Both the position numbers and the translations under genes were made by a program. Shown here piece by piece: positions 9,460-20,168 of a stretch of 64,000 nucleotides of DNA. The DNA is from a virus. The number at the start of each line of letters is the position of its first letter. The stretch's first letter is position 1. Under the pieces are notes generated by a model, which made no database searches, had not been told where the DNA came from, and worked only from the letters and a program-made list of their open reading frames with translations. Where the stretch lies: the IMG/VR virus record IMGVR_UViG_3300025652_000049, positions 1 to 64,000 of that record. One strand, given 5' to 3'.

Positions 9460-11538
9460 TTATTGGTTCAACATTTTTACTGTCTGAAACCACTTACTAG
9501 CAACTTCTTTATTTCTTTGGAAAGCTACACTATTTTTATCTAAATCTTCATTTACGTTTAGAAGCCAAGAACCAATAAGCTTTTCGTCTGTATATCCTTG
9601 ATCATAAGACTTAAGATTTTCATCAATATTACCTCCACCTTCACCCATGAGTGTCGTGAACAACTCTGCATCTACTGCTTGTTGAGTAGTTGTCATATTC
9701 ACAGCTGGATTACCATCTGGATAGTCTGCGTTTCTTTGATAGCTATTTCCAACATAATCAAAAGCCATATAAAACCCTTTCATTAAATCAGCTCGGTTAT
9801 CCTCTCCGGCAGAACCTTGCCCCCAATATCTTTCTCCTTCTGTTTTAAAAACATCATCGTTAAAGATTTTTTCATCCAAAGTATTAATAGCTCCTTGAAA
9901 TATGATTTGCTCTTCTTTAGAATTTTTAGCAATATTCTGAAGCATAGCAGCACTATCATTATCCTGTTTTACCGTTTCAGTCAAATCATCATCATCAGCC
10001 AAAGTGTTAGACATTACTGTTTTTATTTGAGGTCTAGAAATATCAATCTCTTTATAGAATAAATCTCCATTTTCATTCTTCATTGCCATAACAGTTGTTA
10101 ATTCAACTTCAGACTTGTAAAATTCGTCTAGCTTCGCTGTTGAACTTTTATCTAAATCCCCATTATCATCATATGCATTTACTAACAGTGCTGGCTTACC
10201 ATCACTTTTCATTGGTGACTTAACCGCTGTTGTAATTCCTAATATTTGATAATTACCTTTATGATCATCTGGGTCTAGTGCATTATCTCCTGTTATCATA
10301 ACTCCGTCCATTCTATACATTTCAGAATCAGGAGTAAAGTTTTGAAGTGTTCCATCTTGAATAGTAAATCCACCATTTTCAGGGAAAACAACAGAGGCAA
10401 TATCAAAAGTATTATGTTCTAGGATTCTTTTAGATTCCTTTAAACCCATATTATCTCTAGTTAAATATATACCGAATTCTCTAGCTTTTGCAAGAGGCCC
10501 AGACTCAGGCATAAAATCAGTTATATCAACACCTTCTTCAGAAAGACTACGGTTTCTAGAGGTTTCAGTAAAGTCTTCTCCAAGTAGTTTTTTAATAGTA
10601 GGGTCATTTTCAGCAAGTGTATCTAATAGTTTTCCATTATAACCACCTTCCTCTTTAGATTTGTTGATGTCAGCAACTTTTAATCCTTTATTTATAATGC
10701 CACTTTTAAGAACATTCACTTCGTTTAAATAACTAGTTGTTGGGTCTTTTTTAGCAAGAGACGATTTTCTGTCATAGACAGCCTTTTGTCTATCTCTAAT
10801 CATTTGCTCACGTATTCTAGTAGTATTGCTACCAGTACCGCCATAACCCATTTTCTTAGCAAATGCAACTATCTTTAAATAATCATCTTGGTTTTTACTA
10901 GGATCTAATGGAGGTCTGTCTGGATAATTAATAGCGTAGTTGTTCATAATCTTCATCATGTTACTACCATTAGATAATATCTTTTCAATAGGAATATCAG
11001 TACCAAAGTCGAAGTTCTTAGAATCAGGTATTTCTACTTCAGACATAATACCATTATAACTAATCGGACCTCCTTCTTCATTAGCATTGTAATCTTCCAA
11101 AGACTTTAAATCTGTTGGAGATATTAAATGACCAAGACCTTTTTCTTTAGCTTCTAATATCTTAGCTAAGTTCTTTTGATTTTCTCCAAACTGAACAGAC
11201 TCATCAGATTGAAGGATATCATTTTTAATTTTATTAAGAGCAGAGAAACCACCTTGTTCCATAAACATTCTCTTAGAACCACCAGTTCTTGCTAAGTGTT
11301 CGGTTACTATTTGTTGAGAAGATGCTATTTTCTTATTTATTCTTTTTCTGTCTTTATCAAGAAAGGTTCCCGCTTTAGCATACATCTGCTCAAACATAAG
11401 TTGCTCTTGCTGTTGCGCTACAACTTCCTTGTCTCTATCTTGCTGGACTTTAGAATCCATTCTTTCCAAGACGTTTAAATCTCGAACCCTACTCTCGGTG
11501 CTATTGATGTTTTGCCTTAAACCTATTAATCCCTCCAT
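9460..11538 (-). CDS. Virion cargo protein (crAss-like), function unknown
   Basis: 692 residues, 20 bases upstream of the giant polymerase gene and clearly in the same operon. The sequence is hydrophilic and rich in Asp, Asn and Lys. A charged Gln/Glu-rich helical N-terminus (residues about 20-60) looks like coiled coil. No catalytic motif or membrane segment is recognised. In crAss-like phages the genes between the muzzle and the polymerase encode cargo proteins held in the capsid and tail barrel and ejected with the DNA, so that role is inferred from position alone. The start is the ATG that gives a compact join to the upstream gene, whose stop is at 11558. Confidence 0.8.
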   Translation of the reverse strand: MEGLIGLRQNINSTESRVRDLNVLERMDSKVQQDRDKEVVAQQQEQLMFEQMYAKAGTFLDKDRKRINKKIASSQQIVTEHLARTGGSKRMFMEQGGFSALNKIKNDILQSDESVQFGENQKNLAKILEAKEKGLGHLISPTDLKSLEDYNANEEGGPISYNGIMSEVEIPDSKNFDFGTDIPIEKILSNGSNMMKIMNNYAINYPDRPPLDPSKNQDDYLKIVAFAKKMGYGGTGSNTTRIREQMIRDRQKAVYDRKSSLAKKDPTTSYLNEVNVLKSGIINKGLKVADINKSKEEGGYNGKLLDTLAENDPTIKKLLGEDFTETSRNRSLSEEGVDITDFMPESGPLAKAREFGIYLTRDNMGLKESKRILEHNTFDIASVVFPENGGFTIQDGTLQNFTPDSEMYRMDGVMITGDNALDPDDHKGNYQILGITTAVKSPMKSDGKPALLVNAYDDNGDLDKSSTAKLDEFYKSEVELTTVMAMKNENGDLFYKEIDISRPQIKTVMSNTLADDDDLTETVKQDNDSAAMLQNIAKNSKEEQIIFQGAINTLDEKIFNDDVFKTEGERYWGQGSAGEDNRADLMKGFYMAFDYVGNSYQRNADYPDGNPAVNMTTTQQAVDAELFTTLMGEGGGNIDENLKSYDQGYTDEKLIGSWLLNVNEDLDKNSVAFQRNKEVASKWFQTVKMLNQ

Positions 11539-11557
11539 TGTAAGTATTGTTTATATT

Positions 11558-14203
11558 TTAATTTTGATCTATTGGTGTTCCATCTGGCCATAGACCTGCC
11601 GAAGCCATTGTAGCAGATTCAGGAACTACTGTATATGGATTTACCCCTCCAGGAAACACACTAGGGTCAGTATTCTCATCCCTATCTTCCATCAATCCTT
11701 TTTGTAAAGGAAAAGGTGGTGGTGGTCCTGAGTTGTTTTGTTTTATTATAGGTGGCAACCCTGAGTTATTAGGTGTATTTCTAGGGTCTCCACTAATTGA
11801 ATTATTAAAGCCCGGTGTCATAAAACTAAGGTCATTACCAATTGCTGCTCTTTCTTTTTGAGCTTTAGCATTGTTTAATGTCTCTCTGTCCGTAGATAAA
11901 AGACCATAGTTACCTTCTTTAGAAGCTAAATCTATATTATCCATTGATACATTTTCAGGATTTATATCTGGATTCTGTTCTAAGTAATCAATGTATTCAA
12001 AAACTTTCGAAGGATCCTTTACTTGGTCAATAAATTTATTTGCCGCTGCTCTTTGATTAGGGTTGAGGTTTTGCATTTTACCACTATAACCTTGCATTTT
12101 AGCTTCGAGTGCATCCGTTTTAGACTTCTTCATATCAAAAGCGCTTTTTGTTCCTGGTTTACCAGTACCATCATCTTTAGCTTTAGGGTCAAATCCAAAC
12201 ATTCTTTTCATAAGAAAACTTTCGTACATAGAATTTGCACTTCCCGGACCATTGTCGCGTTGGTACTTTAAACCTTCCATGAGTTTTTCCATTCCAGCAG
12301 TAGCTAAATCTCGTCCTCTTTTTTGATTGTCCTTAGCTTCTCCAAATTCAATAGCATGATTTGCTATATCCCTTCTAGTGTCAAACTCATTGATATACTG
12401 CATTACGTTTCCGTATTTTTCAAATGCTTTTTCTTTAGCTGCATAGTCGGCTGCTTGAATTGCAACAAGACCTTTTGTTTGTTGAGCCTGTAATCCAGCA
12501 ACATTTCCAAGTACTACAGCAGCGTTACCACCAGAAGCATTTGTGATAGCCATTAAGCCACCTTGCATCGCATCTGCTAATTCTGCTTTCATAGCTGCTT
12601 CAACCTCAACAGGAAGTCCATGGTGTGCTCTCTTAGACATTTCAGCAGCATATACCTTTATTGCTTCTGAAACTTCTTCAGTACGTAAAGGTATCTTAGC
12701 ATCTTTGGCTTGTTGGTTTCCAATAAGCCCCATTCCTAATCCCATGATAGCATCAATAGGAAGTTCCTGTTTTCTATCATTGTAATCAATACTGCCATCT
12801 TTAACCCCCAACAAACCTAATTGCTGATTGAAGTAATCGGTACCAGTATTATCAAAATCTTCTTTTGCTTTTTCTGCTACTTTTTCTTCTTCAGTTTTTT
12901 CTTCTTCTGCTACTTTTTCCTCTTCTTTAACTGGTGGTTTATAGATTTTTTCTCTTTCAATAGTAATTTCCTTCCTTTTGTTTTTAGGATATATTTTTTC
13001 TAAATTTTTAAATTGGATTTTTGTTTCAGAACCGGGTCCGACATTATGACCAAAAATAGTATCCATAAAATCAATATCAGTATCTACATTAGATTTATCG
13101 TCATTAAGATTAAACGAAATTTCTTTGCCTGACATTTTTTTATACTCACTGGCAAATAGAGTTTGCATTTCATCAATATTAAAAGTAGGAGACATTCCTT
13201 TTTTCCCTTTTGTTAATTCAGGGTATCTCTCTAACATTTTATTATACTGCTCTATGTCTCCGGGCTGTAAGTTTGGAAAAACTGCCGTTTTACCTAAAGT
13301 GTATTTACCATCCTTTCCTTTGATTTTATTTACACGAAGTTTTTCAATAACACTTTGTAGTTCTTCAAACTCAGCAAATTCTTGAGAATTAAATTCATTT
13401 TCAGATTCAATAACTTCATTTAAAAAATCTTGATGACCTGCTTCAGTAGCATCTTTATATAATTGCTTTCTAAGAACTTCACCGGCGCCTTGCTCAATGT
13501 CACCATCTTTAATCATTTGAGTGATCTGCGCATCTCTTTGTCTAAGGTCTTTTTTAGTCACCTCTTTCTTAACCAAAAAACCCTTTTCTTCTTTTGTTAA
13601 TTCAACAGATTTTTTATTGTTAACAGATTCTTCTATTTTTCCAGTAACATAGTCATTTGTTGTTATAGGCGTTCTACCTGCTTCCTTAAGACCTTCGTTG
13701 TATTTTCTAAGATATGTTCTTCCAGAAGCATTTGTTGAGGTTTCTTCTATTAGATTCCCTGAACTAATAGAACTTCTAGCAACGCTTGGAGGTTGAAAAT
13801 GGAATTGACTAGCCATTTCACCCATAGTTAATCCGGCGGGGTTTTTATCTATCATTGATTTAGCTTGAGGTAAAAGAACTTCATTTGCATAATAACCAAA
13901 ATAAGCCTCTTGTAAAGCTGGAGAGTTTTTAAAATCTTCCATAGATTCTACTTTTCCAAAAACACCTTTTTTTGAAGCAGCAAATTCTTTAATACCCATC
14001 ATAGATCCTGTCTTAGAAAACCATTCTTTTAAGAATTGATATTTTCCAGTAGCACTAGAATCTGGCTTGCCATCTTTATTTTTATCACCAGCTAAAGTTG
14101 TATAAGGATTCGGATAACCACCGGTTTCTATTTTAGCAATTCCAACTCTTAAGTTTTCTATAATCGCTTTATCTCTTTCGGATATTGGTTTTTTATCAGG
14201 CAT
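11558..14203 (-). CDS. Virion cargo protein with N-terminal lysozyme/transglycosylase-like domain
   Basis: 881 residues. Residues about 13-170 resemble a lytic transglycosylase or muramidase: AKIETGG places a candidate catalytic Glu at residue 26, followed by SSATGKYQFLKEW at 49-61, the usual S-x-x-G-x-Y-Q-F motif, then a helical region. Such domains open the peptidoglycan as DNA is injected. Residues about 420-450 form a Glu/Lys/Ala repeat that should be a charged helix, and the C-terminal about 80 residues are Pro/Asn/Gly-rich and probably disordered. It lies in the cargo cluster between the small Gly-rich protein and the 692-residue protein, consistent with an ejected virion enzyme rather than the lysis endolysin, which is encoded separately at 20981-21430. 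The lysozyme assignment rests on motif recognition only. Confidence 0.8.
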   Translation of the reverse strand: MPDKKPISERDKAIIENLRVGIAKIETGGYPNPYTTLAGDKNKDGKPDSSATGKYQFLKEWFSKTGSMMGIKEFAASKKGVFGKVESMEDFKNSPALQEAYFGYYANEVLLPQAKSMIDKNPAGLTMGEMASQFHFQPPSVARSSISSGNLIEETSTNASGRTYLRKYNEGLKEAGRTPITTNDYVTGKIEESVNNKKSVELTKEEKGFLVKKEVTKKDLRQRDAQITQMIKDGDIEQGAGEVLRKQLYKDATEAGHQDFLNEVIESENEFNSQEFAEFEELQSVIEKLRVNKIKGKDGKYTLGKTAVFPNLQPGDIEQYNKMLERYPELTKGKKGMSPTFNIDEMQTLFASEYKKMSGKEISFNLNDDKSNVDTDIDFMDTIFGHNVGPGSETKIQFKNLEKIYPKNKRKEITIEREKIYKPPVKEEEKVAEEEKTEEEKVAEKAKEDFDNTGTDYFNQQLGLLGVKDGSIDYNDRKQELPIDAIMGLGMGLIGNQQAKDAKIPLRTEEVSEAIKVYAAEMSKRAHHGLPVEVEAAMKAELADAMQGGLMAITNASGGNAAVVLGNVAGLQAQQTKGLVAIQAADYAAKEKAFEKYGNVMQYINEFDTRRDIANHAIEFGEAKDNQKRGRDLATAGMEKLMEGLKYQRDNGPGSANSMYESFLMKRMFGFDPKAKDDGTGKPGTKSAFDMKKSKTDALEAKMQGYSGKMQNLNPNQRAAANKFIDQVKDPSKVFEYIDYLEQNPDINPENVSMDNIDLASKEGNYGLLSTDRETLNNAKAQKERAAIGNDLSFMTPGFNNSISGDPRNTPNNSGLPPIIKQNNSGPPPPFPLQKGLMEDRDENTDPSVFPGGVNPYTVVPESATMASAGLWPDGTPIDQN

Positions 14204-14221
14204 GATACTACATTTTTATTA

Positions 14222-15019
14222 TTAACTAAGACCTAGTTGTTTTTTTCTAAGTTGTTTTAAATTTTCCATTGAAGCAAGACCTTCGGACATTTTATATTCT
14301 TGCTCGCTTTCCTTTCTTTCTAAAAGGGTTTGTTTCTTAAATCTTTTAGCGTATTCTGCCTGACGTGTTTTAAGACGGTCAGCATGTATCATCTGACCAG
14401 CTAGACCAGGTGCAAGAAATGAGGCCGCAGTAGCTAACGCTTTATCACCACCAGACATATTACTTTCTTGAACATTCATAACGCTTGAAGATGGAGAAAA
14501 CATCGCTTGAGATACAGCACCTCCTTCTTCTCCATGAGTGGCTGTTGCAATTCCAATACCTGCTTTTTCAATACCTCTAAAAACTCCTGCCATTGGAATT
14601 GCTTTACCAACGGCATCTTTAGTTGCATTCATTGCATTATTGTATTGCTCTTGTTTGCCCGATCCTTCATACTTGTTTTTTGCATCATAAGCATTGGGAG
14701 ATGGAAGAGCGTTACCCATTTCTCCAGCAGCAGCACCATACTTTTTAAGACCTTCTCTAAAACCATTTTTAGCATCTGGAGGCATGTCAAATTCTTGTCC
14801 GGAAAGCTCGCTGTTGAAATCTTTTCCCATCAAACCTATACCTCCATTAGAAGTATTTGACGTCATGCTCTGTTTTGAATTTTTCTGCCAACCACCATAC
14901 ATACCATCGCTTGTAGAAGACAAAGATTGTGGTGCATTTTCTAATTCTAAACCAGTCGTGTTTGCTTTGTCGGTATCACCAAATCGACCTAAAAAACTAC
15001 TTAATCCTGCTCCTAACAT
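14222..15019 (-). CDS. Small Gly/Ser/Met-rich virion cargo protein, unknown
   Basis: 265 residues, between the muzzle-like gene (11-base gap) and the lysozyme cargo gene. The N-terminal half is low-complexity and rich in Gly, Ser and Asn. A Gly/Ala-rich stretch near residues 130-165 and another near 185-215 are mildly hydrophobic, and the last 45 residues are strongly basic and helical (many Lys, Arg and Glu). It could insert in membranes or line the ejection channel, as cargo proteins at this position in crAss-like phages may do. No family motif is recognised. The ATG at 15019 starts the only sizeable frame here. Confidence 0.75.
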   Translation of the reverse strand: MLGAGLSSFLGRFGDTDKANTTGLELENAPQSLSSTSDGMYGGWQKNSKQSMTSNTSNGGIGLMGKDFNSELSGQEFDMPPDAKNGFREGLKKYGAAAGEMGNALPSPNAYDAKNKYEGSGKQEQYNNAMNATKDAVGKAIPMAGVFRGIEKAGIGIATATHGEEGGAVSQAMFSPSSSVMNVQESNMSGGDKALATAASFLAPGLAGQMIHADRLKTRQAEYAKRFKKQTLLERKESEQEYKMSEGLASMENLKQLRKKQLGLS

Positions 15020-15029
15020 AATGTTTTAT

Positions 15030-18000
15030 TTAAAGGTGGCTTACTCTTAAACTATTTAATACTGCTAAGATATCAACTTTATTCTGATTTAAGCTCTCAG
15101 CTGTTATTTCAACATACACCCATTTACCTCTAACACTACCTGATTGTTCTATATCATCGGTATCATTAATTGCCGGCACTGTATGTGTTCCTTCTCTGAT
15201 TCTATAAGCATCATGAGTACCTAATATCATTCTGTCATATCCTAGATTAGATTTAAAGAATACAGATTTAATAGGATAATCTAAATTGGTAACCATACCC
15301 CATTGTCTATAAAGAAATATTGTTTCGGTATTCGCGTGAATGTAAAAACCTAATGTAAGTTCTTTTTGTACTTCAAAGAAATTAAGGATATCACCAGCAT
15401 TTAATTGATGTAATCTTGCGCTTTCTAAATCAACTCCCGAAGTACCTGTTGTGATTGGTGCATAAACTTTTTCTTTAAAGGTTATGTACATATCATTATC
15501 ATACTCAAAGTCACCATTAAACTTCTGACTTACTTCATTATAAGATAACATAAAATTAGTTCCATCTTTAGTTCTTAGACGAATACCTGTTTCTTTATTT
15601 TCATGGTCGTAGTAAGCTTCAGTATCTATGACTGGATTTTTCTTTAACTGCTCTAGGTATAATAGATGAAGTAAGTTTTTAACTAACAACGGATCTTTAC
15701 CTCTTACAAACTCATTTTTAGTTTCATCAAAAAATGTAAACCCAAAATCTCCATTAGCAACAGCTCGACGTATAGCAGTACCATATTTACTTATAATCTT
15801 ATGACCGTCTATAATAGTTCCAGAACCTTGCTGTACATTTATAGAGCCTCCATCTTGGTCTGAAATAACTCTATCCATACCAACATAAATAAGTGAAGTC
15901 TGCTTGCCTTGTATTGCGTATACGTTATCATCATATCTAAATATGTTTGAAACATCACCCTTATTCTTTTCTAATAAAGCATAGAAGTTGTTTACTTTAA
16001 AAACTGTCCAAGCATCATAAGGATCTCCAGCTAACTTAACATCGGAAACGGCAATAACGTTACCCCTGTTTGGGTCGTTCTTTAAATCAAATGGTTTCGG
16101 AATATATGTTTTTATATTATTCTCATTAAAGTATGCATTGTTGATTATTTCGTTTCTAGTAGTATTGAAACTGTGTTTTGAATTAACTCTATAAAATTCA
16201 TATCCATAGGTTAACTTAGGCTCTACTTGTGATTCTAAAACAAAAAGATAAGTCCAAGCACCGTTACGTTGCCAAACCTCTATATCTCCTGATTGTCTAC
16301 CATTACCATGATTATTATAACCTCTTTCTTCAACTGGATCAGTACCCCAATCATTTTTAGTTCTAATACTTAAAGTAACATAAACATCAGCACCTACATC
16401 AAAAAACTGTGCATTATTAGAAGATTTTAAAACAGGTATTGTTTTACTAAGTGGTATGTATGTATTTGCAGTATAAGCCTGTTTTGTCCGACCACCAAAT
16501 ATAGATTCTCTGTTGTTTCTAAAAAGAGTTATTAATGGAAGGCTATCATAAACAACATGATTATCATCTCCTAGTCTTATTTGTGAATTTACAGTATGAA
16601 TGTCTGGACCAACCACAACAGGACTAAATACATCTGTAACAGTTTTTATAATAACAGTTGGATAACCAGGGGAAGTAATTGCACCTCCAAATATTTCAGA
16701 TTTTACACGACCATCTATATAATCCCATTTTCTTTGAAAATTACCATAGTACCAAGGCTGCGATTGCATCATAACAGCATTGTTAGAAACATCATTGGTT
16801 ACTCCAAAAGCAAAGCCTGAGATGCTAACACCTCTTTCTAGACTTTCAGCACTATCAATAACATGTTCAATAGGCCCATTAATTACTTGTACGTATTTTG
16901 AAAACACTGAAACATTAACAAAATGAGTTTCCCATGTTTCATTGTAATCTTCTTCTCGTGCAAATCTTGGTAAATCTCCTTGATAGTTTTCTCCATCAAC
17001 TTCTTGTTCAAGTATTTTTCTAGAAAACTTAGGATAAACCTCATCGCCAAAGTTAAAACCACTACCTCCAGAAACATCACCGCCTCTTTCTCTAATAACT
17101 CCGGGTGTGTGATCAGTGTTTAAAACAGCATAGATTTGAAGTTTGCACTTCTCTACATACTGGTCAGATATCTTACCGTAGATTATATCTGGTGAATCAA
17201 AATACATTAAAGACCTATTAACCATAGTTCTTTTTAAATACTCTATATCATCTGTGTATTGATAATCTTCACCATAAGTATCATAATTTATAAGTCCTTG
17301 CTTTTCATATGTAGGGCCTCCATTGTAAGGAATATTCCATTTGTTTTGAATAGCGGTAGGCATTTCGTTTTGTGGCTTACCATTTGTTTGAACTCTAGAT
17401 AATGGGGCTGAGATACCACGACACAAAATAGTTCTATTATCTTCAGTTCTTTCTACATAGACAATTTGATACATTGGTATTACTTCTTGCAACTCACAAG
17501 ACAATCTAACCTCTATATGCATTTTAATTCCATGTCCATAAAGAGTATCACCTACTACGCTTTGATTAAGATACCTACTAGAAGATATGATTATGTTACC
17601 TGAGTCTGTAATTTCTTTTTTTAATTCTCCCATATTCGGAATCATTAAATCTCCTAAAGGAATTACAAAGTATTTTGTAGAATCAGAATTATATATCTGA
17701 AGTCCTATTCTATAAAGTTCACCTTTCATACAAAACTTTACTCCTGTTGGCTCTATATAATCAACCAATGTTCCAGTACCGTCATAAATGCCAGTGGCTT
17801 TTTTCATTAAAGGCTCTGTAAACTCTCTGTAAGTTACACGTAACCCATTTCCTTGGTCGAACCCAATACTTTTACCTCCATATACCAAAGAATCTAAATC
17901 AACCGTTACAGGTAGGAATTGAATGTCATTATCAAATGTTTCTACATACTGATCGTTATTTGATTCAAACACATAACTACTCATGTCTGTTTGAATTAAA

Positions 18001-19682
18001 TCATTAGTTGGTTTTAGTAGCAATTGTCCATTAATTTTCTCAACCGTTAGGTTTGGGAAATATGATGCGAAAAGTATATTATTAGCTTGTTGGTCAATTA
18101 ACCAATCAGCTACTAAAACAGTAATGTTCGTATAATTAGCAAGTCCTAAGTCAGAAAATATAATTGTAACCTCATCCGAAGTTACACTGTTTTTGAAAGT
18201 TAAACCTAATGGCCCAAAGCAAGATATGTTTCTATATACTTTTTGTTTGATATAAACTAAAGGCTCTGTATTTGTAGGGTCTATGTATCTATACTTCCAA
18301 GGCTCTGGATTAAGAATACAGTCATGAGTAGCGCCAGTATCATCCCATCCATGAAGAGGGAATAAGTATTCAAGATTTGCAACAGACGTTGGTATTGGTT
18401 GGTCACGTAGCCCAGCCGCGATTAATTTGTTTTTCTTAGAAGTGAAATCATTACAATACTTCCAAGTGTTTTTATAATTTATAATATCATTAAAAGTAAT
18501 GTTATCGGCAAACTCAGCTTCATTACCAAAGTGATCAAATTCTACAACTGATTTTACCGGCTTACGTCCTAAATTACGAATCGCCGTAGGAGGTCCAAAT
18601 GCCTCTAATTCTATAGCAACACATTCTACTTCCGCAGAATCTTCAGGATCTATAAGATTTACTTTTATTCGAACTTTTTTATCAGTAGCTTCTGAAAAGT
18701 CACCCCCTCTAAATTCAACAGGAGTATTTTCAACAAGTATTCTTTGTACTTCTGAAGTAGGTGAGAATTCACTTAACTGTCCGTTTTCTGAAATAATACG
18801 ATAACTATAAACAACAGTCATTGATTTTATTTGTCCTCCTTCTTCTATGTTTAATACTTCTGGTTGAAGTAATACATTGTTTAATACCTGGTTAAATTCA
18901 TCTGACGTTCTTGATGGCAAATTAACATCATGAAGATTTACAACTCTTCTTACATTAAAAGCATCAGTATAATAAACTGGCTTTCTGAATTTGTTTTCCT
19001 CAACTCCTTCAGTAGTTATTTTTGCTTCTACAGGCCAATTCTGAGCTCCTATCCACCTTAATTCTCCAACAAGGTTGTAATTGTCATTTAATCTCATGCT
19101 GTAAATAGCATCCCAATAAATTTCATTGTTTACTGGAACCTCAGCAATATTAATAGAACATGCAATTGGATTTTGAACATTAGCGTTTACTCCGTAATAT
19201 TCTGAAAAATCAATTTGATCATCAGTACCTCCATCACAAACAAGATTATCTTCGAATTCTGTTTCAGATGGTGGATTTATTATTTTATTATAAGTACTTG
19301 TTGCTTCAATTGAATTAACAGAAAACTCATCTACTATATCTATTTCCGTAGCTCCAACAGAATCTACGGTTATAGTAAATAAGTCACTATTTATTGTTGA
19401 GATATCTTCTGTTATTACAACAGGCTCTTTTGACCCACCTTTTAAAACTTTTGCAAAAACAACTATTTCATCTTCGAAAACATGAACTCCTAGATATTTA
19501 ACTATCTCTGTATTTTGATAAATAAGTTTTGATCCAACACCTCCGGAGAAAGAGAAAACTCCATCTTTAGAATAGAGTCTACCGTTAGTTGCTTTTTGGT
19601 AAGTGTTTTTAGCCTCAGCCGCATTAGTTAAATCTGAAGAGTAACCACCTTCTAATGTTTTGACTAGGTTAAAATTTACCAT
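15030..19682 (-). CDS. Very large tail (muzzle / stabilization-like) protein
   Basis: 1,550 residues, the second largest gene of the window. It begins with MVNFNLVKTLEGGYSSD and has a beta-rich, Asn/Asp/Tyr-rich sequence throughout, without membrane segments or catalytic motifs. crAss-like phages encode a protein of this size and composition directly before the cargo genes. In the phiCrAss001 virion structure it forms the muzzle at the tail tip, and earlier annotation called it a P22 gp10-like tail stabilization protein. Length, position and the opening segment (a proteins-of-interest list ending GGYSSD, as in P22-type stabilization proteins) support this. The N-terminal quarter also contains YSYRIISENGQLSEFSP, resembling a fibronectin-like strand pattern. 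A possible minus-strand TAATTTTG promoter box lies upstream at 19706-19713. Confidence 0.8.
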   Translation of the reverse strand: MVNFNLVKTLEGGYSSDLTNAAEAKNTYQKATNGRLYSKDGVFSFSGGVGSKLIYQNTEIVKYLGVHVFEDEIVVFAKVLKGGSKEPVVITEDISTINSDLFTITVDSVGATEIDIVDEFSVNSIEATSTYNKIINPPSETEFEDNLVCDGGTDDQIDFSEYYGVNANVQNPIACSINIAEVPVNNEIYWDAIYSMRLNDNYNLVGELRWIGAQNWPVEAKITTEGVEENKFRKPVYYTDAFNVRRVVNLHDVNLPSRTSDEFNQVLNNVLLQPEVLNIEEGGQIKSMTVVYSYRIISENGQLSEFSPTSEVQRILVENTPVEFRGGDFSEATDKKVRIKVNLIDPEDSAEVECVAIELEAFGPPTAIRNLGRKPVKSVVEFDHFGNEAEFADNITFNDIINYKNTWKYCNDFTSKKNKLIAAGLRDQPIPTSVANLEYLFPLHGWDDTGATHDCILNPEPWKYRYIDPTNTEPLVYIKQKVYRNISCFGPLGLTFKNSVTSDEVTIIFSDLGLANYTNITVLVADWLIDQQANNILFASYFPNLTVEKINGQLLLKPTNDLIQTDMSSYVFESNNDQYVETFDNDIQFLPVTVDLDSLVYGGKSIGFDQGNGLRVTYREFTEPLMKKATGIYDGTGTLVDYIEPTGVKFCMKGELYRIGLQIYNSDSTKYFVIPLGDLMIPNMGELKKEITDSGNIIISSSRYLNQSVVGDTLYGHGIKMHIEVRLSCELQEVIPMYQIVYVERTEDNRTILCRGISAPLSRVQTNGKPQNEMPTAIQNKWNIPYNGGPTYEKQGLINYDTYGEDYQYTDDIEYLKRTMVNRSLMYFDSPDIIYGKISDQYVEKCKLQIYAVLNTDHTPGVIRERGGDVSGGSGFNFGDEVYPKFSRKILEQEVDGENYQGDLPRFAREEDYNETWETHFVNVSVFSKYVQVINGPIEHVIDSAESLERGVSISGFAFGVTNDVSNNAVMMQSQPWYYGNFQRKWDYIDGRVKSEIFGGAITSPGYPTVIIKTVTDVFSPVVVGPDIHTVNSQIRLGDDNHVVYDSLPLITLFRNNRESIFGGRTKQAYTANTYIPLSKTIPVLKSSNNAQFFDVGADVYVTLSIRTKNDWGTDPVEERGYNNHGNGRQSGDIEVWQRNGAWTYLFVLESQVEPKLTYGYEFYRVNSKHSFNTTRNEIINNAYFNENNIKTYIPKPFDLKNDPNRGNVIAVSDVKLAGDPYDAWTVFKVNNFYALLEKNKGDVSNIFRYDDNVYAIQGKQTSLIYVGMDRVISDQDGGSINVQQGSGTIIDGHKIISKYGTAIRRAVANGDFGFTFFDETKNEFVRGKDPLLVKNLLHLLYLEQLKKNPVIDTEAYYDHENKETGIRLRTKDGTNFMLSYNEVSQKFNGDFEYDNDMYITFKEKVYAPITTGTSGVDLESARLHQLNAGDILNFFEVQKELTLGFYIHANTETIFLYRQWGMVTNLDYPIKSVFFKSNLGYDRMILGTHDAYRIREGTHTVPAINDTDDIEQSGSVRGKWVYVEITAESLNQNKVDILAVLNSLRVSHL

Positions 19683-19724
19683 TTTAAAGTGTTTTATATT
19701 CTATTCAAAATTACTAATTTATTT

Positions 19725-20168
19725 TTAGATAAGTATAATCATTAAAGCTGCTGTAATTAATCCTCCAATAAAACCGCTAAGACCCCACCATATCTTTTGT
19801 GACTTCTGTTTCTTAACTTGTCCTTCAAGGCTTCCTATTTCTAATTTATTATTGACATTATTAAGAGAATCTTTTTTAGCCAAACTTCTTATATTCCCTT
19901 CTAAGATGGGAATTGTAACAACTTCTAATTGGTGAATGATTAATTGATCAGAAGCTTCAATCATTTTTAAAGCATCAATACGCATTTCTAACGTAATGAC
20001 CTCTTTCTTTTGCAAGTTATACGCTTCAAGTAATTTAGCGAATTCACCAAGCTTCTCATAAGTAATGTCTCTATTTTCGGAATAGAAAGTCGTTTGCGAG
20101 TGAATCCAAGTACTGTTGAGTATAAAGCTTATAAAGAATAACATCGTAATCTTTTTGAAGGGCTTCAT
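19725..20168 (-). CDS. Spanin-like protein: signal peptide plus C-terminal membrane segment
   Basis: 147 residues. The N-terminus (about 1-25) is a typical signal peptide, two lysines then a hydrophobic run ending IHSQ, with no lipobox cysteine. The middle is helical and probably coiled coil. Residues about 124-147 are a membrane segment at the very C-terminus. This layout resembles a single-chain spanin linking both membranes, except that a cleavable signal replaces the usual lipoprotein anchor. It overlaps the preceding gene by 98 bases in another frame, the arrangement typical of Rz/Rz1 pairs. The lysis role is inferred from architecture and from its place at the end of the lysis cassette. 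A different envelope role is possible. Confidence 0.7.
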   Translation of the reverse strand: MKPFKKITMLFFISFILNSTWIHSQTTFYSENRDITYEKLGEFAKLLEAYNLQKKEVITLEMRIDALKMIEASDQLIIHQLEVVTIPILEGNIRSLAKKDSLNNVNNKLEIGSLEGQVKKQKSQKIWWGLSGFIGGLITAALMIILI

